64,000 nt of DNA from Gemmatimonas sp. (lineage in GTDB: Bacteria; Gemmatimonadota; Gemmatimonadetes; Gemmatimonadales; Gemmatimonadaceae): the NCBI RefSeq assembly GCF_021298855.1, contig NZ_JAJTHI010000022.1:62001-126000 (forward strand). Reading direction: 5' to 3'. Of this stretch, positions 16,219 to 26,332 are shown in pieces (the stretch's first letter is position 1; each line of letters opens with the position of its first letter). Made by a program: the position numbers and the translations under genes. Below the pieces are notes generated by a model. The model saw nothing but the letters and a program-made list of their open reading frames with translations. It was not told the DNA's origin and did not search any database.

Positions 16219-17442
16219 TCATTCGACGGAGGCGAACAGCTGCTGCGCCGCCGTGAGCGCACCCACCAGGGCATGTACGTCGGCCTCGTCGCTGTACACG
16301 TAGAAGCTGGCGCGGGCGGTGGCACTCACGCCCAGCCGCCGCATGAGCGGCTGCGCGCAGTGGTGACCGGCGCGAATGCATACGCCGTGCTGATCGAGAA
16401 TGGTGGCCAGGTCGTGCGGATGCACGTCGGCGAGGGAGAAGCTCAGAACGCCGCTGCGCTGCGCGGGCGGTGGCCCATAGACGGTGACCCCGGGGAGCGC
16501 CCGTACCGCGGCCTCCGCGCGCTCCAGCAATGCCACCTCGTGTGCCCGCACGTTGGTCATGCCGAGCTGCTCGAGGTAGCGGATGGCGGCCGCCAGCGCC
16601 ACCGCATCGGCGGCGTTGGGGGTTCCCGCCTCGAACTTGTGCGGAATGACGTTCCAGGTGCTGTCGGTGTCGCGCACCCACTCGATCATGTCGCCGCCGT
16701 ACTGGTACGGCGGCATCTTCTCCAGCAGGGCGCGGCGCCCGATGAGGCAGCCGATGCCCATGGGCCCCAGCAGCTTGTGTCCACTGAAGGCGTAGAAGTC
16801 GATGTCGAGGGCATCGAACGTCACCGGCAGGTGCGGCACGGCCTGGGCCCCGTCCACGACGATAACGGCGGCCGACCGGGCCCGCACCAGATGCACCACC
16901 TCGTCGAGCGGCGTGATGGCCCCCACGGCATTCGAGACGTGGGTGATGGCCACCAGCTTGGTGCGCGTGGTCACGAGCGCACGCAGCTGGTCGAGGTCGA
17001 TGGTCTGGTCGTCGCGCAGCTCCACGATGCGCAGCGTGGCTCCGGTGGCCAGCGCCAGCTGCTGCCACGGAACGAAGTTCGCATGGTGCTCGAGCGCCGT
17101 GATCACGATCTCGTCACCGGCCTGCACGTTCGCGCGCCCCCAGCTCGAGGCCACGAGGTTCATCGCCTCGGTGGTGCCGCGCGTGAAGATCACCGCGTCG
17201 GCATCCGCCACCCCGACGAAACGCGCGATCGTGGCCCGTGCCTCGTGGTACAGATCCGTGGCGCGCGCACTCAGCGCGTACGCCCCGCGATGGGGGTTCG
17301 CATTCGCGGTCGCGTAGAAATCGCGAATGGCGTCGAGCACGGCCGCCGGCTTCTGGGACGTGGCCGCGGAGTCGAGGTAGTGCAGGCCGGGATTGGCGGC
17401 CAGCAGCGGAAAGTCGGAACGCGGAGCAAGCGGGGAGAGCAT
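16219..17442 (-). CDS. sufS: SufS-type cysteine desulfurase
   Basis: The 407-residue PLP enzyme takes sulfur from cysteine for iron-sulfur cluster assembly. Visible are YLDSAATSQKP at the N terminus, the PLP lysine in SGHKLLGP near residue 224, and the active-site cysteine in RAGHHCAQP near residue 364. This arrangement is that of group II SufS. SufU-type partners activate such enzymes, and two lie beside it. The ATG at 17442 has a purine-rich GAGAAGG upstream and starts at the usual family position; the frame upstream runs antisense-free through the Rieske gene but is not SufS-like. Confidence 0.96.
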   Translation of the reverse strand: MLSPLAPRSDFPLLAANPGLHYLDSAATSQKPAAVLDAIRDFYATANANPHRGAYALSARATDLYHEARATIARFVGVADADAVIFTRGTTEAMNLVASSWGRANVQAGDEIVITALEHHANFVPWQQLALATGATLRIVELRDDQTIDLDQLRALVTTRTKLVAITHVSNAVGAITPLDEVVHLVRARSAAVIVVDGAQAVPHLPVTFDALDIDFYAFSGHKLLGPMGIGCLIGRRALLEKMPPYQYGGDMIEWVRDTDSTWNVIPHKFEAGTPNAADAVALAAAIRYLEQLGMTNVRAHEVALLERAEAAVRALPGVTVYGPPPAQRSGVLSFSLADVHPHDLATILDQHGVCIRAGHHCAQPLMRRLGVSATARASFYVYSDEADVHALVGALTAAQQLFASVE

Positions 17443-17510
17443 TGAAGCCTTCTCGTGCAAGTGGAAAACATCGGTGACGACGGAGGCGGCGGGGAACGGG
17501 CTTTGTGAGA

Positions 17511-17885
17511 TCAGTTCCCCTCGACCCCGCCCCCAACCAACACCACGCCGTTCACCTGCAGCACCGGGTAGACGCGCACGGCGTCCCCCTCCGACGGCCC
17601 CTGCACGCAGTGGCCGGTGCGGACATCGAAGCGCGCCCCGTGAAACGGACACTCGAGGCACCCCTCGGCCACATCCCCCCCGGAGAGCGGGAAATCGCGG
17701 TGCGGACACCGGTCTTCCACCGCGAACACTTCGTCGTGGACACGCACGAGGCACACCCGCCGCCCATCCACCAGCGTCACGGCGAGCGGGAAGTCCGAGG
17801 GCACCTCCTCCACACGCGCCACCCGTTCCCACGTACCGCCAACGCCCGCCGCGGGTTCCGTGCGCACGCCATCGTCAGACGCCAC
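17511..17885 (-). CDS. Rieske-type [2Fe-2S] ferredoxin in the suf operon
   Basis: The 124-residue protein has the Rieske motif CPHRDFPL...CPFHGARFD, with Cys/His pairs about 17 residues apart, as in dioxygenase ferredoxin components. It starts with GTG six bases after the sufU stop. Small Rieske proteins also occur within suf clusters of Actinobacteria, usually next to sufD. A role as an electron donor to the assembly machinery or as a cluster-bearing accessory is possible but unproven. Confidence 0.92.
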   Translation of the reverse strand: MASDDGVRTEPAAGVGGTWERVARVEEVPSDFPLAVTLVDGRRVCLVRVHDEVFAVEDRCPHRDFPLSGGDVAEGCLECPFHGARFDVRTGHCVQGPSEGDAVRVYPVLQVNGVVLVGGGVEGN

Positions 17886-17891
17886 GCGCGG

Positions 17892-18347
17892 CTACTCGGT
17901 GCTGACGGCAGCTGGGCCTGCGGCTTCGCTTTCGAGCGCGGCCTTGAGCGTGTGCCACGCCAGCGACGCACACTTCACGCGCACCGGGAACCGCGACACA
18001 CCGCTGAATACCACCAGCGGCCCGAGATCCTTGCCGGCGTCGGCATCCTTGCCCAGCACGAGCGTGTGAAAGCGCTCGAAGAGCGCCTCGGCTTCGGCCC
18101 GGGTCTTGCCCTTCACCGCCGCCGTCATGAGTGACGCCGACGCTTTCGAAATGGCGCACCCGTGGCCGGTGAACCGCACGTCGGTGATCGTGTCGTCCTG
18201 GAGCACCAGCGCCACGTGCACCTCGTCCCCGCAGAGCGGGTTCTTGCCGTCGGCTTCCCGATTCGCCTCCGGCAGCGCACCGAAATTGCGCGGCTTCCGG
18301 TTGTGGTCGAGAATGACGGACTGGTACAGCTCCTGAAGGTCGGTCAT
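17892..18347 (-). CDS. sufU: SufU scaffold / sulfur-transfer protein
   Basis: The 151-residue protein matches SufU closely: MTDLQELYQSVILDHNRKPRN at the N terminus in register with the family (start well supported), then Cys in NPLCGDE, Cys in GHGCAISKASASLM and Cys in VKCASLAWH. It binds zinc and receives sulfur from SufS. It is separated from sufD by 90 bp that hold a repeat hairpin, whereas the downstream Rieske gene follows after 6 bp. Confidence 0.95.
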   Translation of the reverse strand: MTDLQELYQSVILDHNRKPRNFGALPEANREADGKNPLCGDEVHVALVLQDDTITDVRFTGHGCAISKASASLMTAAVKGKTRAEAEALFERFHTLVLGKDADAGKDLGPLVVFSGVSRFPVRVKCASLAWHTLKAALESEAAGPAAVSTE

Positions 18348-18360
18348 GGCAACCTTACTC

Positions 18361-18437
18361 GTTACTCGCCACCCGAAACCCGAAACTCCTCGTGGTCTGC
18401 GGGAGTTTCGGGTTCCGAGTCGCCGGTGGTGGGTCGA
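18361..18437. repeat. REP-like hairpin (GAGTTTCGGGTTTCG family), copy 1
   Basis: Inverted repeats ACCCGAAACTCC and GGAGTTTCGGGT (with spacer CGTGGTCTGC-type loop) fill the gap between sufD and sufU. Its minus strand shares GAGGAGTTTCGGGTTTCGGG and eight further bases with copy 2 at 20533. Confidence 0.85.
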
Positions 18438-19754
18438 CTAGTGACTCGAACTGCCCGTGAACCGCTCCACGGTGAGCTTCTCGAGCGCCTCCACGATGAG
18501 CGGGTTCTCGATGGTCTCCAGCACGTCCGCCGCAAAGGCGTACATGAGCAACTGCTTGGCCAGGACCTTGCCCACACCGCGGCTCTTGAGGTAGAAGAGC
18601 GACGTCTCGTCCATGCGGCCCACCGTGGCGCCGTGCGTGCACTTCACGTCGTCGGCGAAGATCTCGAGTTGCGGCTTCGTGTCGATCTGCGCCTTCTCGG
18701 AGAGCAGCAGCGTGTGGTTGGTCTGCTTGCCGTCGGTCTTCTGCGCCTCGGGGTGCACGTACACCTTGCCGTTGAAGACGCCGTGCGCGGCGTCGTCAAT
18801 GAGCCCCTTGTAGGCCTCGCGGCTGAAGCAATTCTCCTTCACGTGCTCCACCCGCGTCTGGTGGTCGCCGTGCTGCTCGCCGTCGAGCATGTACAGCCCG
18901 TTGATGGTGCAGCCGCACCCCTCACCGCCAAGCACCGTGTACACATTGCTGCGCGACAGCGCCGCACCGGTCTGGAAGGTGAACGTGATGAAATGGCTGT
19001 CCCGGCCCTGGCGCGCTTCCACCGTGCCCACATGGTGGGCCGCACGGGCCTCGCGCTGAATGCGCACCACGTTGAGGGTGGCGCCATCCTCCACGAAGGC
19101 CTCCACTACCGCATTGGTGAAATACGGCACGTCGGCCAGGCTCACGTAGCTTTCCACCACGCTCGCCTTGGCGTGGCGTTCCACCACCAGCACGTGGCGC
19201 GGGTGGCTCATGACACCGGCGCCCGACTCGTCCATCACGTGCAGCAGGTGGATGGGATGCTCGATCACCATCTCCTTGGCCACGTGGATGAAGGTCCCCT
19301 CGCCGGCGAACGCCGCGTTGAGCGCGGTGAAGCCATCCCGGTCGGCCGGCGCCGCGGTGCCGAGCACGCGCCCGAGCTGTTCGGGCTGTTCCGCCGACGC
19401 CGTGGCCATGTCCAGCACGCGGATACCGGCGGGCAGCGCTCCCAGCGTGGAGAGCGACGGCGCGAAACGGCCATTCACGAACACCACCAGCGGCCAGTCG
19501 GCGCCGAAGGTGAACGGCGCCAGCGATGCCGCCGTCACCGCCCCGACGTGCGCCGGACGATCGATCGCCGGCACGTACTGCGCCGACGCGATGGCCGAGA
19601 CGCTGGTGTAGTGCCAGTCTTCGTTGCGCGTGGACGGAAAGCCGAGCGTCTGGAAGGCCGTCGCCCCCGCGGCGCGCAACGCCCGGATCGAGCCGGGCGC
19701 GTCGGCCACCGACGCCTCCACGGCCTGTTCGGCAAATCGCAGCCCCGTGGTCAC
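18438..19754 (-). CDS. sufD: SufD, Fe-S cluster assembly complex subunit
   Basis: The 438-residue protein is the SufD partner of the SufBC2D scaffold complex. Recognisable features are the beta-helix core with HVLVVERHAKASVVESYVS, the conserved histidine region EHVKENCFSREAYKGLIDDA, and MDETSLFYLKSRGVGK near the C terminus. It starts with GTG overlapping the sufC stop (GTGA), so sufC and sufD are translationally coupled. Length and motifs are complete. Confidence 0.95.
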   Translation of the reverse strand: MTTGLRFAEQAVEASVADAPGSIRALRAAGATAFQTLGFPSTRNEDWHYTSVSAIASAQYVPAIDRPAHVGAVTAASLAPFTFGADWPLVVFVNGRFAPSLSTLGALPAGIRVLDMATASAEQPEQLGRVLGTAAPADRDGFTALNAAFAGEGTFIHVAKEMVIEHPIHLLHVMDESGAGVMSHPRHVLVVERHAKASVVESYVSLADVPYFTNAVVEAFVEDGATLNVVRIQREARAAHHVGTVEARQGRDSHFITFTFQTGAALSRSNVYTVLGGEGCGCTINGLYMLDGEQHGDHQTRVEHVKENCFSREAYKGLIDDAAHGVFNGKVYVHPEAQKTDGKQTNHTLLLSEKAQIDTKPQLEIFADDVKCTHGATVGRMDETSLFYLKSRGVGKVLAKQLLMYAFAADVLETIENPLIVEALEKLTVERFTGSSSH

Positions 19755-20500
19755 GCCACCGTCTCCAGCACCCAGTCGTACCCGCGCGCTTCGAGTTCCA
19801 GCGCCAGCGACTTGTCACCGCTCTTGATGATGCGGCCCCCGGCCAGCACGTGCACATAGTCGGGCACGATGTAGTTGAGCAGGCGCTGGTAGTGTGTCAC
19901 CACGATGCTCGCATTGTCGGGGCGCTTGAGCGCGTTCACGCCCTCGGCCACGATGCGCAGCGCGTCGATGTCGAGGCCGGAGTCGGTCTCGTCGAGGATG
20001 CTGAGCGTGGGCTGCAGGACCGCCATCTGCAGGATTTCGTTGCGCTTCTTTTCGCCACCCGAGAAGCCCTGGTTCACCGAGCGGTTGAGCATGGACGCGT
20101 CCATGTCCACCAGCTTGAGCTTCTCCTCGACCAGGTCGAGGAACTCCATGGGGTCCACTTCCTCGAGCCCCTTCGCCTTGCGGATCTCGTTGTAGGCGGC
20201 ACGCAGGAAGTACGCGTTGCTCACGCCGGGAATCTCCACGGGGTACTGAAAGGCCAGGAAGACTCCATGCTGGGCGCGCACCTCGGCGTCCATCTCGAGG
20301 AGATTCTCCCCCTGGTAGAGCACCTCGCCACCGGTGATCTCGTAGGCCGGATGCCCCGCGAGTACCTGGGCGAGCGTGCTCTTGCCCGACCCGTTGGGGC
20401 CCATGACGGCGTGCACTTCACCGGCGTTCACGGTGAGCGAGATGCCCTTGAGAATGGGCTTGCCGTCGATGGAGGCGTGGAGGTCTTTGATCTGGAGCAT
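19751..20500 (-). CDS. sufC: SufC ATPase of the Fe-S assembly complex
   Basis: The 249-residue ABC-type ATPase has Walker A GPNGSGKST, the Q-loop region, the SufC-type signature NQGFSGGEKKRNEI and Walker B LSILDETDSGLD. It drives the SufBCD scaffold in the cytosol. The ATG at 20500 opens the usual MLQIKDLHAS. The leader immediately upstream is pyrimidine-rich and lacks Shine-Dalgarno, and a 124-bp gap with repeat copy 2 separates it from sufB. Confidence 0.97.
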   Translation of the reverse strand: MLQIKDLHASIDGKPILKGISLTVNAGEVHAVMGPNGSGKSTLAQVLAGHPAYEITGGEVLYQGENLLEMDAEVRAQHGVFLAFQYPVEIPGVSNAYFLRAAYNEIRKAKGLEEVDPMEFLDLVEEKLKLVDMDASMLNRSVNQGFSGGEKKRNEILQMAVLQPTLSILDETDSGLDIDALRIVAEGVNALKRPDNASIVVTHYQRLLNYIVPDYVHVLAGGRIIKSGDKSLALELEARGYDWVLETVA

Positions 20501-20532
20501 ATATGGAGAAGTAGGAAATTTTGTGTGAAGCA

Positions 20533-20622
20533 GAGGAGTTTCGGGTTTCGGGTGGCGAGTGGCGGGTCGATCAGGAGCGGGGTACCCGCAACCGGATACC
20601 CGAAACTCCCCGACGCCCACGT
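20533..20622. repeat. REP-like hairpin (GAGTTTCGGGTTTCG family), copy 2
   Basis: GGAGTTTCGGGT near 20534 and ATACCCGAAACTCC near 20597 form arms about 50 bp apart, with GGGTACCCGC inside. It lies between sufB and sufC, so it would be in the operon transcript. Confidence 0.85.
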
Positions 20623-20626
20623 CAAC

Positions 20627-22056
<1,430 letters not shown>

Positions 22057-22060
<4 letters not shown>

Positions 22061-22761
22061 GCCTGCTCCTGTTTCACCGTCGAAAGGTGACCTGACACGC
22101 CATATTCACAGTGACCGCAGCCGCCCAGCCGATGCGCCTGGCGCACGAGCGGGACACCCAGCAGTCGCTCCACGAACTTTTCTTCCACTGCACATGCCTG
22201 CGGAAACCGCTCGGCGATCTCCCGCATCGCGCAGTTGTGGATGCGGAGCGTGACGCGCGGTGCCTCGCTCGCCCCCTCATCCACGATGCGCTCCGGCAAG
22301 GTCGACACGACCTCCGCCATGTATCCCTTGGCCGTCAACAGCTCGGCCACCAGCGGTACCCGCTCTTCCAACGGCAACGCCTCGAGTACCGGCCCGGCTT
22401 CATCTGCCAGCCGACGCCACTCGGCCTCCAACACCGCCTCAACGGCCTGCTCGCCCGTATGGGTCCGTAACGCTTCGAGCGCCGTGGCCAGCACCTGGAC
22501 GTACGACCGCGGAAACAGCGCTTCCCCGGCCGTGGTCAGAGAGTAGGCGAACACCGGGGCCCCCACGCCACGCACGTCCCGCTCGTAGCGCACCAGCCCG
22601 TCCTCCTCGAGCGCCTTGAGGTGCCGGCGCAGCGCGTTGGCGGTCAGGCCGAACTGCTCGCCGAGTTCGTGCGCAGTGAGCGGTTGCGCCTTGCGCAGCG
22701 CGACCAGCAATTCGGCACGAACCCCGCGAAATCCCCCAAGCGCCCCAACGACGTCCTCCAT
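22057..22761 (-). CDS. sufR: SufR-like Fe-S-sensing transcriptional regulator
   Basis: The 234-residue protein has an N-terminal winged helix ([20 protein letters not shown]) and a C-terminal cysteine cluster: HNCAMREI, a second Cys in [10 protein letters not shown] and [10 protein letters not shown]. This is the arrangement of SufR, which binds a cluster and represses suf genes when Fe-S supply is sufficient. The start at 22761 (MEDVVGAL) is chosen over the ATG at 22782 because a strong promoter covers the latter: the -35 is at 22795-22790 and the -10 at 22773-22768. The -10 then ends 7 nt before the ATG, so the operon mRNA may be leaderless. The gene heads the sufRBCDU operon. Confidence 0.92.
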
Positions 22762-22795
22762 GCCGACAATATAGTTCGGCATTTGAGTTCGTCAA
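22760..22795 (-). promoter_or_regulatory. suf operon promoter with probable SufR operator
   Basis: On the minus strand TTGACG (22795-22790), a 16-nt spacer and TATATT (22773-22768) form a good sigma-70 promoter. A perfect inverted repeat ATGCCGA-N9-TCGGCAT (22782-22760) encloses the -10 and the start point. Autoregulation by SufR through this palindrome is inferred. Confidence 0.75.
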
Positions 22796-23010
22796 CGAAA
22801 GTGTGCACGAATGCAGTGGATCTGGAGGGACAGGTCGCGCTCCGGCGGGAGTTTCCCCGCCTTGTGAAATGGTGTACTGTATGACATGCGTCATTCGGGT
22901 CGGCGTTCGGACCAGACCGGTCGCGAGCGAGGGGTTCGCGCCGTCAACGAAGCTGCTCCGCCAATGATGGCCGCGACACGCATCTCACTTTTGCCACGGG
23001 TGCTGCGGTA

Positions 23011-23424
23011 GTGCGACTGTCCGTATCGGTAGCCATAGTGGTGTTGCTGCTGGGGCTGTTCGCGCTGGCCCGGGCAACACGCATCAATCGTCAGTCTATC
23101 GAGCGGGATGGGCTCTCCCGCTTCCGCGACGCGTTCCGCGGCCGCTTTCCCGAGAATCTGCTGGCGCAGGTGTACGGCTATCTCGCCGAGCGGCACGGGG
23201 CGCAGGAACCGCAGTACATCGTCAATCCGACCGACGACCTCGCCCGCGTTTTCGGACTTGCCGATCTCGATCTCGAGGACGCCGTGCTGGTGATCGCCGA
23301 TCGCGCCGGGGCTCGGCTGCCGCGCGCCCAGGAGCTCGACAGCCTCAAGACGTCAGTGCGCACCGTGGAAGACCTGCTGCGCTATCTCGAGCCGTACTTC
23401 CGCCCCCAGGTCGTCAAAGGGTAG
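23011..23424 (+). CDS. Membrane-anchored small protein of unknown function
   Basis: The 137-residue product has one N-terminal membrane helix (MRLSVSVAIVVLLLGLFAL) and a soluble part of about 110 residues. The segment NPTDDLARVFGLADLDLEDAV and later DLLRYLEPY loosely resemble four-helix carrier-protein-like folds with a DxL motif, but no phosphopantetheine serine is evident. It starts with GTG at 23011 and leads into the M23 peptidase after 7 bp. The family is not recognised. Confidence 0.7.
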   Translation: MRLSVSVAIVVLLLGLFALARATRINRQSIERDGLSRFRDAFRGRFPENLLAQVYGYLAERHGAQEPQYIVNPTDDLARVFGLADLDLEDAVLVIADRAGARLPRAQELDSLKTSVRTVEDLLRYLEPYFRPQVVKG

Positions 23425-23431
23425 CTGGCGG

Positions 23432-24085
23432 TTGAGCAGTCTTGGTCTGGTGCGTTTATGGCTCATTGGTGTTTCTGTAATGCTGGCGGCCTGTTCGCGC
23501 ACGCGAGCGGAACCGGAGCCGCTCCCCGCTCCCCGGCCGCCCGAACGAGCGCCCGCGCCGACGCGGGCCATCGGAGCCACGCCCGGCCATAACGGCCCCC
23601 GCGACGCCGCTGTCACCGACGACGATCTCGACGCCCTGTGGCAGCGACAGCTCATGATCCCCGTCGAGGGGGCGGCGCGGCATACCATTCGGGACAACTT
23701 CACCGCCCCGCGCGGCAACGGACGCCTCCACGGCGCCCTCGATTTGCTTGCCCCGCGCGGCACCCCGGTCATGGCCGCCACCGATCACATCATCGGGCGG
23801 CTCGCTGAGGGGCCCGTGGGCGGCATCGTCATCTATGCCTACGACGCCGATGAGCGCTTCGTGTACTACTACGCGCATCTCGAGCGGTATCGCCGCGGCC
23901 TCGCCGTGGGCGATCGAGTCGCCAAGGGGTCCGTGATCGGCTACGTTGGAACGACGGGGAATGCGTCCCCCAAGACCCCCCACCTGCATTTCCAGGTGAT
24001 GAAACGTGGTCGCGGGCGCGCCTGGTGGGACGGTCCCCCGATCAATCCGTTTTCGTTTTTCGCCTTCGACGGGATTCGTCCATGA
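23432..24085 (+). CDS. M23-family peptidase lipoprotein
   Basis: The 217-residue protein begins with a lipoprotein signal (lipobox LAAC) and a proline-rich linker. The M23 (LytM) domain follows, with metal ligands in HGALDLLAPRGTPV (HxxxD) and the HLHFQV motif near the end. It probably cleaves or binds peptidoglycan peptides in the periplasm. The start is TTG at 23432 or GTG at 23450; both give a usable signal. The stop overlaps the next ATG as ATGA. Confidence 0.88.
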   Translation: MSSLGLVRLWLIGVSVMLAACSRTRAEPEPLPAPRPPERAPAPTRAIGATPGHNGPRDAAVTDDDLDALWQRQLMIPVEGAARHTIRDNFTAPRGNGRLHGALDLLAPRGTPVMAATDHIIGRLAEGPVGGIVIYAYDADERFVYYYAHLERYRRGLAVGDRVAKGSVIGYVGTTGNASPKTPHLHFQVMKRGRGRAWWDGPPINPFSFFAFDGIRP

Positions 24086-24387
24086 GCATGACCGGCAAGG
24101 AGCGTGCGGGATTGCGCTCCGAAGCACACCACCTCGACGTCCTGGTGCACATCGGGCACGCGGGGATCACGCCGACCCTGCTCCAGAGCCTCGACGATGT
24201 GCTGCGGACCCGGGAACTGGTGAAGGTGCAGGTGGCCAAGGGGGGTGAGCTCTCGGCGAAGGCGGCCGCCAACGACGCCGCGCAACAAATGGGGGCCGAG
24301 GTCATCCAGGTCATCGGCCGCACCTTCACGCTCTTCCGGGAGAATCCGGAGCTCAAGCGCGGCGAGCTGCCGCCCTGGCGCCGGTAA
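24082..24387 (+). CDS. YhbY-type CRM-domain RNA-binding protein
   Basis: The 101-residue protein is a single CRM domain: [20 protein letters not shown] at the N terminus and the [12 protein letters not shown] strand near the end. YhbY binds pre-50S ribosomal particles and helps assembly. The ATG is coupled to the M23 peptidase stop. Length and motifs agree with the family. Confidence 0.9.
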   Translation: MSMTGKERAGLRSEAHHLDVLVHIGHAGITPTLLQSLDDVLRTRELVKVQVAKGGELSAKAAANDAAQQMGAEVIQVIGRTFTLFRENPELKRGELPPWRR

Positions 24388-24487
24388 CGTCCGGACACTC
24401 TCCGCGCTTGTTCCGCGTTCACCGCGTAGTATCTTCCCGCATCGCCAGCTACCACCGTTCCGGCTGGCCAGACCCGAGCTTCGTCCC

Positions 24488-24751
24488 ATGCCCTACGTCA
24501 TCACTGAAGCCTGCATTTCCGTCAAGGACAAGTCGTGCGTCGACGTGTGTCCCGTCGACTGCATCTACGAGGGTGAGGACCAGCTGTACATCCACCCCGA
24601 CGAATGCATCGACTGCGGTGCCTGTGAGCCCGAGTGCCCGGTCACGGCCATCTTCCCCGAGGAAGACGTACCGGTGCAGCTGAAGAGCTTCATCGGCAAG
24701 AACAAGGACGTCTTCAACGGCGCGAACCCGCCGGGGCGCCCCACACGCTGA
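24488..24751 (+). CDS. 7Fe ferredoxin (FdxA-like)
   Basis: The 87-residue protein carries the cysteine pattern of [3Fe-4S][4Fe-4S] ferredoxins: [18 protein letters not shown] and later [15 protein letters not shown]. The C-terminal region [14 protein letters not shown] is as in bacterial FdxA. It acts as a cytosolic low-potential electron carrier. The nearby suf operon would supply its clusters. It is followed by a strong terminator. Confidence 0.94.
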   Translation: MPYVITEACISVKDKSCVDVCPVDCIYEGEDQLYIHPDECIDCGACEPECPVTAIFPEEDVPVQLKSFIGKNKDVFNGANPPGRPTR

Positions 24752-24777
24752 TCATCGGCGCTGTCGCATTGCCATGA

Positions 24778-24809
24778 GGGCCGCCACGCATCGCGTGGCG
24801 GCCCTTTGT
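24778..24809 (+). terminator. Rho-independent terminator after the ferredoxin gene
   Basis: A perfect 12-bp stem GGGCCGCCACGC / GCGTGGCGGCCC with a 3-nt loop (ATC) is followed by TTTGTTTGT. It is the clearest intrinsic terminator in the window. Confidence 0.92.
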
Positions 24810-24813
24810 TTGT

Positions 24814-24921
24814 ATCCTGCTGCCTGCGTCCTGCTGCCTGCGTCCTGCTCCCTCCTGGAGCCGCGAAAAGGACGCAGGGGGCAGGACGCAGGGAGCAGGG
24901 AGCAGGGAGCAGGAAGGAGGC
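24814..24921. repeat. Inverted repeat of CCTGCGTCCTGCT / AGCAGGACGCAGG units
   Basis: The left part repeats GCCTGCGTCCTGCT-like units and the right part their complements (GGACGCAGGG, then GGGAGCAGGGAGCAGG), folding about GAGCCGCGAAAAGG. It lies between convergent ferredoxin and methyltransferase genes. Related G/A-rich units occur near 29711 and 31990. Confidence 0.85.
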
Positions 24922-24926
24922 AACGG

Positions 24927-25538
24927 CTACAGCTGGCCCTTGTACCAGAACGCCGCGATGATCACCACGTACTGCAGCAGCGTCGACCGCTCGCTCCAGA
25001 TGGCTTCCTTCCAGTCGTGCGGGCCTTCCGTGCTCCCCGCCGGCGGACGCCCGAACCAGCGCGGGGTGCGGGCCTTGTACTCCAGATACTCCTGCCCGAA
25101 GATCGATTCCAGCACCCCCTCCTCGTAGCGCACGATGAGCGTGTACTCGATCGCGAAAATCACGATGGCGACGGGCAGGAACCAGAACACCCCGCTCACG
25201 ACCGTGAAGCCCATCCACGCGAAGAAATTGCCCACGTAGAGGGGATTGCGGCACCAGGCGAATGCGCCGTACGTGACCAGCCGCTGCACGTCGCGCGACC
25301 GTCGCCGCGTAACGGTCCCGGCCGCCGCCACGCCGGCGGTGCGAATGAGCTCCCCGAGCGCCACCAGCAACAGGCCAACCATCCAGGTGGTGGCGGTCTG
25401 GTTGCCGGGCGCGAGCAGGGGCACCGCGAGAAAGGGCACCGGCAGCCAGCCGCGATTCTTGAATAGCACCTGCCCGATACGGGCAGCGGTGGAACGTTCG
25501 GCGGCGGAAATGGCGGGCGCGGCGGCGTCGGTGGTCAT
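24927..25538 (-). CDS. ICMT/PEMT-family membrane methyltransferase
   Basis: The 203-residue multi-pass protein contains the family signature YGAFAWCRNPLYVGNFFAWMG and the C-terminal RYEEGVLESIFGQEYLEYKA, typical of isoprenylcysteine carboxyl methyltransferase-like and phospholipid methyltransferase-like enzymes. In bacteria these SAM-dependent enzymes methylate lipids or small molecules; the substrate is not known here. Its ATG overlaps the upstream hydrolase stop (ATGA), making it the last gene of a three-gene operon. Confidence 0.87.
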   Translation of the reverse strand: MTTDAAAPAISAAERSTAARIGQVLFKNRGWLPVPFLAVPLLAPGNQTATTWMVGLLLVALGELIRTAGVAAAGTVTRRRSRDVQRLVTYGAFAWCRNPLYVGNFFAWMGFTVVSGVFWFLPVAIVIFAIEYTLIVRYEEGVLESIFGQEYLEYKARTPRWFGRPPAGSTEGPHDWKEAIWSERSTLLQYVVIIAAFWYKGQL

Positions 25539-26332
25539 GCCAGAGTGGCGAGAAAGTCGGAAAGGGCGTGCGTGGTGGCGGCAGGGCGCTCGAGGCAGGG
25601 GACATGTCCCGCTCCCGCAATGATTTCGAGCCGCACCCGCGCGGCGGAAGGTAATGCCTCGGCCATGGCGCGCGCCTCCTTGATGGGGGTCAGCGCATCG
25701 TCCTCGCCCACCACCACCAACGTCGGCACGCTGATCGTCCGCAGGGTTTCCCGCGAATCGGGACGGTCGCGCAGCGCCTGAAGCGCCCCAATCACCCCCG
25801 CCGCCGACTGACGCCCCATCATGGCCCGCAGTGCCGCCACGACCTCCGGGCGCCGGTTTCGCGTCGCCGGCCCCACCATGCCCGTGATCTGCGCGTCGGC
25901 AATGACCCGGGTTCCTCCCTGCTTGACCAGCGCCGCCAGATCATCGCGGCGCACCCGTCCTTCCTCGGTATCGGGCCCCGCCTTGGTATCGCAGAACACG
26001 AAGGCGCGTACCCGCTCGGGGTGTCGACGCCAGAGCGCCATCGCGATGTAGCCCCCCATGGACAGGCCGCACACCACCGCCTGCTCGAGCCGAAGCGAAT
26101 CCAGCAGCATGACGACATCATCGGCATACTGGTCCATGGAGTACGGGCCGTGCGTGCTGCTGTGGCCGAAGCCGCGAATGTCCGGCACGATGCACCGCGC
26201 CTGAGGCGCCAGCGCCACCCGTTGCACTGCCCACAGGGTGCGATCGTGCGGAAACCCGTGCAGAAAGACGACGGGGAGTCCCTCCCCCTGATCGTCGTAC
26301 CCGATCCGAAAGCCCGGAAACTGCGCGATCAT
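25535..26332 (-). CDS. Alpha/beta-fold hydrolase
   Basis: The 265-residue enzyme has the oxyanion segment VFLHGFPHD, the nucleophile elbow GLSMGGYIA (Ser about 92), an acid in VVGEDDALTP and the catalytic His in AGHVPCLE. This is the pattern of small esterase/peroxidase-type hydrolases such as the 3-oxoadipate enol-lactonase group. The substrate is unknown. It is coupled by ATGA overlaps to both neighbours. Confidence 0.9.
   Translation of the reverse strand: MIAQFPGFRIGYDDQGEGLPVVFLHGFPHDRTLWAVQRVALAPQARCIVPDIRGFGHSSTHGPYSMDQYADDVVMLLDSLRLEQAVVCGLSMGGYIAMALWRRHPERVRAFVFCDTKAGPDTEEGRVRRDDLAALVKQGGTRVIADAQITGMVGPATRNRRPEVVAALRAMMGRQSAAGVIGALQALRDRPDSRETLRTISVPTLVVVGEDDALTPIKEARAMAEALPSAARVRLEIIAGAGHVPCLERPAATTHALSDFLATLA

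Noticed and set aside
16132-17445. A 437-residue open frame antisense to sufS
   Set aside because: sufS is unambiguous on the minus strand with catalytic motifs; this frame is a compositional shadow.
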